From an uncultured Salinimicrobium sp. (GTDB taxonomy: Bacteria; Bacteroidota; Bacteroidia; Flavobacteriales; Flavobacteriaceae), in assembly GCA_946887025.1 (NCBI GenBank), contig CAMPJY010000007.1:1-35512 (forward strand): a stretch of 35,512 nt of DNA. The letters run 5' to 3'. Under the pieces are notes generated by a model that saw only the letters and a program-made list of their open reading frames with translations, was not told where the DNA came from and ran no database searches. Position numbers and translations under genes: made by a program. The stretch's first letter is position 1; each line of letters opens with the position of its first letter. Positions 16,991 through 23,446 of this stretch are shown here, in pieces.

Positions 16991-17983
16991 ATGCTCAGCA
17001 CCATCATCACCGTTTTGATCATCTTCTTCGGAATGATCATCTTCTTCTCAGGGATCTTCACAGTAAAACAACAAACCGCAGCGATTGTGGAACGCTTCGG
17101 AAAATTCCAGTGGATCAGCAATAGCGGACTCCACTTTAAAATTCCCATCATCGACAAGATCGCAGGGCGTATTAATCTGAAAGTACAGCAGCTGGACGTA
17201 TTGGTAGAAACAAAAACCAAGGACGACGTATTCGTAAAGCTGAAGATCTCTGTACAGTTTCAGGTGATAGGCTCCCAGGTGTACGACGCTTTCTATCGAC
17301 TGGAGAGTCCGCACGACCAGATCACTTCGTACGTTTTCGACGTGGTAAGGGCCGAAGTTCCCAAGATGAAGCTCGATGATGTTTTTGAACGCAAGGACGA
17401 CATTGCCATTGCAGTGAAGAGAGAACTCAACGAAGCCATGCAGGGCTATGGCTACGACATCATTAAAACCCTGGTAACCGACATCGATCCGGACGTGCAG
17501 GTGAAAGCTGCCATGAACCGTATAAACGCTTCAGAACGCGAGAAAGTGGCTGCAGAGTATGAAGCCGAGGCAGAGCGCATAAAGATTGTTGCAAAGGCCC
17601 GTGCGGAGGCCGAGAGCAAACGTTTACAGGGTCAGGGAATCGCCGATCAGCGAAGGGAGATCGCACGAGGGCTGGAGGAAAGTGTGGATGTACTGAACAA
17701 CGTCGGCATCAATTCCCAGGAAGCTTCTGCCCTTATCGTGGTCACCCAGCATTATGATACGCTGCAGTCCTTAGGGGAAGAAACCCAGAGCAATCTTATC
17801 CTGTTACCCAATTCCCCTCAGACGGGAAGCGATATGCTGAACAATATGATCGCCTCCTTTACTGCGTCCAATCAGATCGGGGAAGCCATGAAGAAACAGA
17901 ATGCCCTGAAGCAGGGGAAAAAGGAGAAGCCCGGAAGAGACAGGAACAGGGATCAGGATATCGATCCAACTGACATTCCATAA
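16991..17983 (+). CDS. SPFH/Band 7 domain membrane protein (QmcA/HflC-like)
   Basis: A 330-residue protein with an N-terminal transmembrane helix (about residues 2-23), the SPFH/Band 7 domain (about 24-190; VKQQTAAIVERFGKFQ, VFVKLKISVQFQV, VFDVVRAEVPKMKLDDVFERKDD) and an alanine/glutamate-rich coiled coil (NASEREKVAAEYEAEAERIKIVAKARAEAESKR). The tail is basic. Related proteins form ring or cage oligomers and regulate membrane proteases such as FtsH. Whether this paralogue does is inference. No nodulation-efficiency (NfeD) partner is adjacent, and the gene stands alone. Confidence 0.88.
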   Translation: MLSTIITVLIIFFGMIIFFSGIFTVKQQTAAIVERFGKFQWISNSGLHFKIPIIDKIAGRINLKVQQLDVLVETKTKDDVFVKLKISVQFQVIGSQVYDAFYRLESPHDQITSYVFDVVRAEVPKMKLDDVFERKDDIAIAVKRELNEAMQGYGYDIIKTLVTDIDPDVQVKAAMNRINASEREKVAAEYEAEAERIKIVAKARAEAESKRLQGQGIADQRREIARGLEESVDVLNNVGINSQEASALIVVTQHYDTLQSLGEETQSNLILLPNSPQTGSDMLNNMIASFTASNQIGEAMKKQNALKQGKKEKPGRDRNRDQDIDPTDIP

Positions 17984-17991
17984 ACACGTAA

Positions 17992-18011
17992 AGACGCAAT
18001 GCATTGCGTCT
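17992..18011. repeat. Perfect 20-bp palindrome between convergent genes
   Basis: AGACGCAATGCATTGCGTCT lies between the SPFH gene and the DUF6327-like gene, 8 bp after one stop codon and 5 bp before the other. It could serve as a weak bidirectional terminator, but no strong T-run follows on either strand. Confidence 0.75.
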
Positions 18012-18016
18012 AAAAA

Positions 18017-18250
18017 TTATTTCTTTTTATGCAGCTTGTCTCCTATGAAGCCCAAAAATTTGCTGGCCCCTTTATAGATCAGTGCCGATTTAAAGATGGT
18101 ACCGGCAGTGCGTTTTAGAATGGAAACCGGAGAAAGACTCTCCTTGGTATGGTTATAGGCAAGAAATATCCTTTCCTTGTCGATCTCATTCTGGAGTTTC
18201 AACAACTTGAGGTCCCTTTCTATTTCGTCAAAGTTGCTATACTGTCTCAT
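18017..18250 (-). CDS. DUF6327-like small protein
   Basis: A 77-residue protein from the ATG at 18250, overlapping the end of the holin-family gene by 14 bp. It begins with a charged helix (SNFDEIERDLKLLKLQNEID) and ends basic (LHKKK), with a hydrophobic middle (about 50-68, IFKSALIYKGASKFLGFIG). I recall genes of this kind following YtxH and holin-like genes in flavobacteria under the DUF6327 name, but the function is not known. A start at 18280 is also open but less plausible, since it would extend 30 bp further into the upstream gene. Confidence 0.6.
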   Translation of the reverse strand: MRQYSNFDEIERDLKLLKLQNEIDKERIFLAYNHTKESLSPVSILKRTAGTIFKSALIYKGASKFLGFIGDKLHKKK

Positions 18251-18716
18251 CTTCTTCGGAAGCATGTTTAGTGCGTTCAAATTCCAGTTCCCGTTCCAGT
18301 TCCAGCTCCCTTTGAAGCCTCATCCTGCTGGCTTCGGCTTCTTTCAGATCTTCATCCTCCTCCACGAATTTCTCAAAATACATCCTGGAGAATTTGACAA
18401 GCATGAACTTTTCGATCATTTTTCCAAATACGAAATAGACCAGTAGCATTAAGACGATATAAATACCGCCCATGATGAAGAATCCGCTGCTAAGGGAATC
18501 CAGGGCGGAGCCGATCCAGATGGCCAGCGCCAGAGAGAGTAGCCAGAATGCAGTTAAAAAAAATAAGCCCATCAACAGTCCATTGACCATTGATGTGGCT
18601 CCTTTCATACTTTTGTTAAACAAGTCCAGTTTGTAATACTCTGCGGAACTTTTCGCAAAGGACTTAATGTTCTCGTTTAACCGTCGTAAATTATCTGAAA
18701 TACTGTCAACTGCCAT
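18237..18716 (-). CDS. Phage holin family (holin superfamily III-like) membrane protein
   Basis: A 159-residue protein with two to three transmembrane helices (about 43-70 and 80-100) between a soluble N-terminal helix (RRLNENIKSFAKSSAEYYKLDLF) and a long acidic C-terminal coiled coil. This is the layout of PF07332-type 'Actinobacterial Holin-X' proteins, which are widespread chromosomal genes and usually not phage. It is the middle gene of a three-gene operon, 7 bp after the YtxH-domain gene. No phage genes lie nearby, so a lysis role is unlikely; an envelope-stress role is guesswork. Confidence 0.7.
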   Translation of the reverse strand: MAVDSISDNLRRLNENIKSFAKSSAEYYKLDLFNKSMKGATSMVNGLLMGLFFLTAFWLLSLALAIWIGSALDSLSSGFFIMGGIYIVLMLLVYFVFGKMIEKFMLVKFSRMYFEKFVEEDEDLKEAEASRMRLQRELELERELEFERTKHASEEDETV

Positions 18717-18723
18717 TTTTTCC

Positions 18724-19119
18724 CTAGACTACAGCACTATCCGTAGCACCCCCTGTTTGACCGGTATTGGGTTGCGCTCCTCCTTTTGGATGCTCCCGCT
18801 GAAATTTGGCGTTCTGCTTCCGCAATTCATCGAGCTTGGTCTCCAGGCTTGCCAGGATCTCATCCGCTTTATAACTGGCCGAGGAAAGAGTTTCCTCCAG
18901 ACGGACCTCGAAATCCATTTTGGCACGCTTGGCTTTTTCCCCTAAATTTGAAGAGGTCTCGCGGTACCTTCTGTTAAGATTGTCCTGTGCTCTGCGGGCG
19001 TTATCGCTAAGTCTTCTTCTTGTTTCATCACCCGAGTCAGGTGCGTAAAGCAATCCCAATCCTGCACCGATGGCTGCTCCCGTGAGCAACGCTAAAAAGG
19101 TGGTTCCTGAATTTGACAT
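18724..19119 (-). CDS. YtxH domain-containing protein
   Basis: A 131-residue protein with an N-terminal glycine-rich transmembrane segment matching YtxH (FLALLTGAAIGAGLGLLYAP, residues 8-27). The GDETRRRLSD turn and an amphipathic charged helix (about 35-110) follow, then a Gly/Thr-rich tail. YtxH proteins are often annotated as general-stress proteins in Bacillus; the biochemical role is unknown. It leads a three-gene leftward operon with the holin-like and DUF6327-like genes. Confidence 0.8.
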   Translation of the reverse strand: MSNSGTTFLALLTGAAIGAGLGLLYAPDSGDETRRRLSDNARRAQDNLNRRYRETSSNLGEKAKRAKMDFEVRLEETLSSASYKADEILASLETKLDELRKQNAKFQREHPKGGAQPNTGQTGGATDSAVV

Positions 19120-19261
19120 AATAGTTCTGGTTCTTTTGAGTTAATACTAACCCAAATTTAGAACATTGTCCTGTGCAGCCCTGTTAACAACCGGTTAATA
19201 TCCCTACAGCGATGCTAAAATATTCTTAAGAGCAGACGGGAGGCTGGAGAACCGTTATTAA

Positions 19262-19308
19262 GCCACGAATCCACGAATAAATTTTTATATAATTCGTGGA
19301 TTCGTGGC
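19262..19308. repeat. CACGAAT palindromic repeat, copy 2
   Basis: Perfect 17-bp arms (19262-19278 and 19292-19308) around 13 AT-rich bases. It lies 12 bp downstream of the glnS stop codon, in the gap before the YtxH operon. Confidence 0.93.
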
Positions 19309-19320
19309 AAAAATTTACTC

Positions 19321-20997
19321 CTATCCCTTATTTGCCCAGGAATCCCTAAGCCCCACAGTCCTGTTGAAAACGAGTTTCTCAGCGCTGCTGTCCTTGTCGA
19401 CATTGAAATATCCTATTCTCTGGAACTGATACTGCTCCAGCGGCTTCACCTCCTTCAGGCTGGGTTCCAGATACCCGGTAACGATCTTCAGGGATTCCGG
19501 ATTTAAAAATTCCATATAATCCCTGTCCTTCGAGCCATCCGGCGCTTCCACGCTGAATAAACGGTCGTACAGGCGTACCTCTGCCTCCAGCGCATGTTTT
19601 GAGGAAACCCAGTGCAGGGTACCTTTTACCTTTCGCATGGACTCCTCCGTCCCACTGCCGCTGCGGCTTTTGGGATCATAGGTACAATGAATCTCGGTAA
19701 TTTCCCCGTTCTCATCCTTCACTACGGAATCAGCCTGAATGATATAGGCATTCTTAAGCCGGACTTCCTTCCCGATACTCAGCCTGAAGAATTTGCGGTT
19801 GGCCTCCTCCTTAAAATCCTCTCTTTCGATGAAGATTTCCCGTGAGAAAGGCACTTTCCTTGATCCTGCAGATTCATCCTCTGGATTGTTCTCTGCCTCC
19901 AGCCACTCTTCTTCCCCTTCAGGATAATTGGTGATAACCACCTTTACCGGATCGAGCACCGCCATCACCCTGGGTGCGGTTTTATTCAGGTCTTCCCTGA
20001 TACAGAATTCCAGCAGGGAAACATCAATGACATTCTCCCGTTTCGCCACCCCAATGGTCTCGGCAAATTTCCTGATGGAAGCGGGCGTATATCCCCTTCT
20101 CCTCAATCCGGAAATGGTAGGCATCCTCGGATCGTCCCAGGAGCTTACAATTCCCTTTTGCACCAGCTCCGCCAGCTTTCTCTTGCTCATGATCGTATAG
20201 CTGAGATTTAAGCGCGCAAATTCCGTTTGACGGGGTCTTGTATCCCCTGAAGTATAAACCCTGTCCAGAAACCAGTTATACAGCTCCCTGTGCATCACAA
20301 ATTCGAGGGTACAGAACGAGTGGGAAACCCCTTCCATATAATCGCTTTCGCCATGAGCCCAGTCGTACATGGGGTAGATCATCCAGTCATTCCCTGTGCG
20401 ATGGTGTTTTTTGTGCAGACTTCGGTACATCACCGGGTCCCGCATCAGCATATTGCTGGATGCCATATCGATTTTTGCCCTTAAAACATGGGCTCCTTCC
20501 GCAGTCTTCCCATTCTTCATCTTCTCGAACAGTTCAAGGTTTTCCTCCACTGAACGATTGCGATACGGACTCTCCTTCCCCGGCTGGGTGGGAGTTCCTT
20601 TCTGTTCCGCGATGGCAGCCGAAGCCTGGCTGTCCACATAGGCGTAGCCGTCCTTTATCATCTGCACCGCCCAGTCATACAGCTGTTGAAAATAATCGGA
20701 AGCATAGCATTCCTTTGCCCAGTCGAAACCAAGCCAATTCACGTCCTCCTTAATGGAATCCACGAACTCCTGCTCCTCCTTGATGGGGTTGGTATCGTCA
20801 AACCTCAGATTAACGGGGGCATTATATTTTAATCCAAGTCCGAAATTCAGGCAGATGGCCTTGGCGTGGCCTATATGCAGGTATCCGTTCGGCTCGGGGG
20901 GAAATCTGAATTGCAGTTCCGACGAGGGAAAACCACCCTTCAGGTCATCACTGATCAGTTGTTCAATAAAATTGAGAGACTTCTTTTCTTCAGACAT
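19321..20997 (-). CDS. glnS: Glutamine--tRNA ligase
   Basis: A 558-residue enzyme, the same size class as E. coli GlnRS (554). It attaches glutamine to tRNA-Gln. The class I signature HIGH is at 41-44 in PPEPNGYLHIGHAKAICLNF, the KMSKS-type loop is MSKRK in LSYTIMSKRKLAEL, and FDDTNPIKE and YDWAHGESDYMEGVSHS are family motifs. The C-terminal beta-barrels (anticodon binding) include REIFIEREDF. The start is the ATG at 20997 rather than an upstream TTG at 21006. The -7 element is TAATTTTG at 21023-21030. It is divergent from folB. Confidence 0.98.
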   Translation of the reverse strand: MSEEKKSLNFIEQLISDDLKGGFPSSELQFRFPPEPNGYLHIGHAKAICLNFGLGLKYNAPVNLRFDDTNPIKEEQEFVDSIKEDVNWLGFDWAKECYASDYFQQLYDWAVQMIKDGYAYVDSQASAAIAEQKGTPTQPGKESPYRNRSVEENLELFEKMKNGKTAEGAHVLRAKIDMASSNMLMRDPVMYRSLHKKHHRTGNDWMIYPMYDWAHGESDYMEGVSHSFCTLEFVMHRELYNWFLDRVYTSGDTRPRQTEFARLNLSYTIMSKRKLAELVQKGIVSSWDDPRMPTISGLRRRGYTPASIRKFAETIGVAKRENVIDVSLLEFCIREDLNKTAPRVMAVLDPVKVVITNYPEGEEEWLEAENNPEDESAGSRKVPFSREIFIEREDFKEEANRKFFRLSIGKEVRLKNAYIIQADSVVKDENGEITEIHCTYDPKSRSGSGTEESMRKVKGTLHWVSSKHALEAEVRLYDRLFSVEAPDGSKDRDYMEFLNPESLKIVTGYLEPSLKEVKPLEQYQFQRIGYFNVDKDSSAEKLVFNRTVGLRDSWANKG

Positions 20998-21022
20998 AAT
21001 TTTCAAACTTCTAAATGGATGC

Positions 21023-21030
21023 CAAAATTA
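21023..21030 (-). promoter_or_regulatory. -7 promoter element for glnS
   Basis: TAATTTTG on the minus strand, 25 nt before the glnS ATG, fits TAnnTTTG. Confidence 0.5.
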
Positions 21031-21135
21031 ATTAAAATAAACATCAGTATCATCAGTTTGCAGCATTTTCAACTCAATCCCCTCCCTGCCTCAAAAGCTT
21101 TTTCCAATCTTGCTTTCTCTCTGCTGAATAGTTTC

Positions 21136-21143
21136 TAACTTTG
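21136..21143 (+). promoter_or_regulatory. -7 promoter element for folB
   Basis: TAACTTTG ends 13 nt before the folB ATG. A TTG at 21110-21112 could be a weak -33 element. Confidence 0.55.
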
Positions 21144-21156
21144 AAAAAAAATAGAA

Positions 21157-21513
21157 ATGGGCGTCATCAAAATAAAAAACATCAAGGTTTTCGCCTACCA
21201 TGGCTGCCTGGAGGAAGAAGGAAAGATAGGAAGTGACTATCGCGTGGACCTGAAAGTCAAGGGTGATCTGTCCCTTTCAGCCAAAACCGACGAATTACAG
21301 GATACCATTGATTACGTCCACCTCAATCGCATCGTCCGACAGGAAATGGCGATCCGCTCCAAACTTTTGGAAACTGTTGCCGAACGCATCCTGAACCGCA
21401 TCCTCGAGGAACTGCTGATCGTCCAGAAGGTGACGGTTGCGGTTTCAAAGATCAATCCCCCCATGGGTGGGAATGTGGAAATGGTCACTGTTGAAAGAAG
21501 TAAATCCCGTTAA
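21157..21513 (+). CDS. folB: Dihydroneopterin aldolase
   Basis: A 118-residue protein of the FolB family, which converts 7,8-dihydroneopterin to 6-hydroxymethyl-dihydropterin and glycolaldehyde in folate synthesis. Visible family features: VFAYHGCLEEEGKIGSDYRV, DTIDYVHLNRIV, LLETVAERILNRIL (with the catalytic-site glutamate) and VAVSKINPPMGGNVEMVTV. The length is standard. Its neighbours are glnS (divergent) and tRNA-Cys, an order I recall for flavobacteria; no other folate gene is in the window. Confidence 0.94.
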   Translation: MGVIKIKNIKVFAYHGCLEEEGKIGSDYRVDLKVKGDLSLSAKTDELQDTIDYVHLNRIVRQEMAIRSKLLETVAERILNRILEELLIVQKVTVAVSKINPPMGGNVEMVTVERSKSR

Positions 21514-21542
21514 AGAAACTCCGTACCTCCGCCCTGCCAACT

Positions 21543-21688
21543 CCGTACCAGGTCCCAGTAAAACAGGCAGTATACAGGGTATAAACAGGCTCTAAACAGG
21601 CGCTATACATATCCGGAAGCCTGTGTACCGCGTGTTTATAGCCTGTTTATAGGCTGTTTAGTTGGGAGCTGGTACGGACCTGGTACGG
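21543..21688. repeat. Nested inverted-repeat element upstream of tRNA-Cys
   Basis: Outer arms CCGTACCAGGTCC (21543-21555) and the exact complement (21676-21688) enclose an inner pair ATAAACAGGCT (21581-21591) and its complement (21640-21650). Extra direct copies of TAAACAGG and partly matching CCGTACC sequences flank these. It could fold into one long branched hairpin of about 146 bases. There is no ORF or recognised RNA family. Confidence 0.85.
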
Positions 21689-21786
21689 TGATGGTATAGC
21701 CTTACAGGAAACTTTTCCCAATATTTCTGAATTCATAATTCTGCATTCTGAATTAAATTTTATTACATTTGCCTTCCAATTTTACT

Positions 21787-21860
21787 GGCATCGTGGCCGA
21801 GTGGCTAGGCAGAGCTCTGCAAAAGCTCGTACAGCGGTTCGAATCCGCTCGATGCCTCCA
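21787..21860 (+). tRNA. tRNA-Cys (anticodon GCA)
   Basis: A complete cloverleaf: 7-bp acceptor stem GGCATCG / CGATGCC, D-arm GCCGAGTGGCTAGGC, anticodon stem GAGCT / AGCTC with loop CTGCAAA (anticodon GCA), and T-arm GCGGTTCGAATCCGC. Discriminator U73 is typical of tRNA-Cys, and CCA is encoded (21858-21860). Confidence 0.97.
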
Positions 21861-21864
21861 GAAG

Positions 21865-21895
21865 AAGCTTCCTTGAAAAAGGGGGCTTTTTTTTT
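21865..21895 (+). terminator. Rho-independent terminator after tRNA-Cys
   Basis: Stem AAGCTTCCTT / AAGGGGGCTT, including two G-U pairs, with a GAAA loop, then a T-run from 21887 to 21895. It begins 4 bp after the encoded CCA. Confidence 0.8.
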
Positions 21896-21979
21896 GAAGT
21901 GGAGAGTGGAAAGTGGAGAGTGGAAAGAAATTAGAGTCTGGAGATTAGAGACTAGAGTTTTTATCTGCGGGAAACAGTA
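21896..21979. repeat. Purine-rich short direct repeats
   Basis: GTGGAGAGTGGAAA occurs twice in tandem (about 21899-21927), followed by degenerate copies of TAGAGTCTGGAGATTAGAGA. No ORF or hairpin is seen. It looks like a microsatellite-like spacer. Confidence 0.5.
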
Positions 21980-22027
21980 GCCACGAATCCACGAATTATT
22001 TCCAATAAATATTCGTGGATTCGTGGC
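21980..22027. repeat. CACGAAT palindromic repeat, copy 3
   Basis: Perfect 17-bp arms (21980-21996 and 22011-22027) around 14 AT-rich bases. It lies 11 bp downstream of the LysE-type gene's stop codon, in a convergent spacer. Confidence 0.93.
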
Positions 22028-22038
22028 TAAAAAAATGA

Positions 22039-22719
22039 TTATCTAATAGCTACTTTTTCAATGGTTTCCTTGATCTCGGATATCTCCTGCGGAATCAGTC
22101 CCTGCGCTACCAGGAAGACGCCAAAGACGATCAGTAACATGCTGATGCCTTTCTTCATTTTATAAATCCGGTCGGGAGTCAGCTTGTTATTCAGCTTCTT
22201 TGCCAGCAGGATCTTAAAGATATCCACCACCAGATACACCCCGAGAATGCTGCCAAAAAACACCACCATCCTGTCGGCATCCATCTTCAGCTGAGGCCCG
22301 AAGACAATGATGAGGCCCAGCCAGAATCCCAGCACCCCAATATTGATAAAGTTCAGTAAAAAACCTTTTGCCGCAAGGCCCAGATAATCCCGTTTGTTCA
22401 GTTTCTGGATCTCCGGCACATCCTCATGTTGCAGTACTTTTCTGGTCTGTATGAACTGGATGATTCCGTAGGTGATAAGGATCCCCCCGCCAAAGACGAA
22501 CAGGGCAGGATCATCCTTGATGCTGTTGAGGAGCTTATTGGTACTCAGATAGGCGATGAGCAGAAAGACTATATCTGCAAAAAGTACTCCCACGTCAAAG
22601 GAAAATGCGGCCCTGAAGCCTTTGATCGCAGCTGTTTCCAGCAACACGAAGAATACCGGCCCCAGTAAAAACGCAAGAAAAAAACCGATGGGTATAGCCG
22701 CTAGTACATCTTGAAGCAT
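22039..22719 (-). CDS. LysE family transporter
   Basis: A 226-residue polytopic protein with about six transmembrane helices. The first carries the LysE/RhtB-like pattern IPIGFFLAFLLGPVFFVLLE (residues 9-28), and the second half has NFINIGVLGFWLGLI. LysE-type proteins export amino acids or related small molecules; the substrate cannot be inferred. The start at the ATG 22719 gives a normal length. It lies 31 bp downstream of the head-GIN gene and may share its transcript. Confidence 0.87.
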   Translation of the reverse strand: MLQDVLAAIPIGFFLAFLLGPVFFVLLETAAIKGFRAAFSFDVGVLFADIVFLLIAYLSTNKLLNSIKDDPALFVFGGGILITYGIIQFIQTRKVLQHEDVPEIQKLNKRDYLGLAAKGFLLNFINIGVLGFWLGLIIVFGPQLKMDADRMVVFFGSILGVYLVVDIFKILLAKKLNNKLTPDRIYKMKKGISMLLIVFGVFLVAQGLIPQEISEIKETIEKVAIR

Positions 22720-22750
22720 TCCAGATTATTGAATTTGCAAAGGTAGTATT

Positions 22751-23446
22751 TTAGTTTTCTTTCAGAATCTTGCCTCCTAAAGTGGTTTTGCTGTCAAGAT
22801 CGTCCGGATTGCCATATACATTGATCACTCCTCCCAGTTTGGCGGTGGCCTTGAGGTATTCCGAAGCATGTACATCGGCCTGGCCTCCTGTACCAACACT
22901 GACTTCTGCCTCCTTGCTTTTTAGCTGTTCCCCAAAGAATTTGCCCCCTGTGTTTACCTCCACATCCAGATCATCAGTTTTCCCCTTTATCTGCACGATG
23001 CCTGCGGTAATGGCCTTGACGTTTACTCTTGAAGAATTCACCCCCACATAGATCGCAGCGCCTTCCTGTGCCCTGAAGTTAAGGGAAGAAGCCTCCAGTT
23101 CCTTTTTCACATCAACAATGGAACCCTCATTGGCGTCAATGGTTTCCAGGGAATTGGCGTAAACGGTGACCAGGGTATTGTCATCAGACCAGATATTCTC
23201 AAGGGAAAGTTTTATTTCCAGGCGGTTTTCCACCACCTCAAACTTCACCTTTTCCTTGCTGTGCCCGGTTATACTGATCCTGTTCTCTTCCGAAGGGATC
23301 AGCTCCACCTCTACCCCATTGTAAACCTTTATTTCAGAAAAATCAGAAAGGTCTTCTTTGATATCCTGCGCAAAAACTCCGTTTGAACAGCCTAAAAGCA
23401 GCAGGAACAGAAAACATTTCCCCTGCAGATTATTTTTCAACTTCAT
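22751..23446 (-). CDS. Head GIN domain (DUF2807) exported protein
   Basis: A 231-residue protein with a signal peptide (about 1-26, ending VFAQ). It then carries the repetitive right-handed beta-helix-like pattern typical of DUF2807: FSEIKVYNGVEVELIPSE, RLEIKLS, VTVYANSLETIDANEGS, VEVNTGGKFFGEQL, AEVSVGTGGQADVHASEYL and ATAKLGGVINVYGNP. It is a surface or periplasmic protein of unknown role. Its first 17 bp overlap the end of rnr in another frame, so the two are translationally linked, an arrangement I recall in related genomes. Confidence 0.85.
   Translation of the reverse strand: MKLKNNLQGKCFLFLLLLGCSNGVFAQDIKEDLSDFSEIKVYNGVEVELIPSEENRISITGHSKEKVKFEVVENRLEIKLSLENIWSDDNTLVTVYANSLETIDANEGSIVDVKKELEASSLNFRAQEGAAIYVGVNSSRVNVKAITAGIVQIKGKTDDLDVEVNTGGKFFGEQLKSKEAEVSVGTGGQADVHASEYLKATAKLGGVINVYGNPDDLDSKTTLGGKILKEN

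Noticed and set aside
18237..18716. Holin-like gene as a sign of a prophage
   Set aside because: No integrase, structural, or lysis genes are nearby, and the neighbours are housekeeping genes. Chromosomal holin-X-like genes are common.
21896..22027. CRISPR-like array in the repeats after tRNA-Cys
   Set aside because: Units are short, degenerate and unspaced, and the palindrome is a single element; there are no cas genes.
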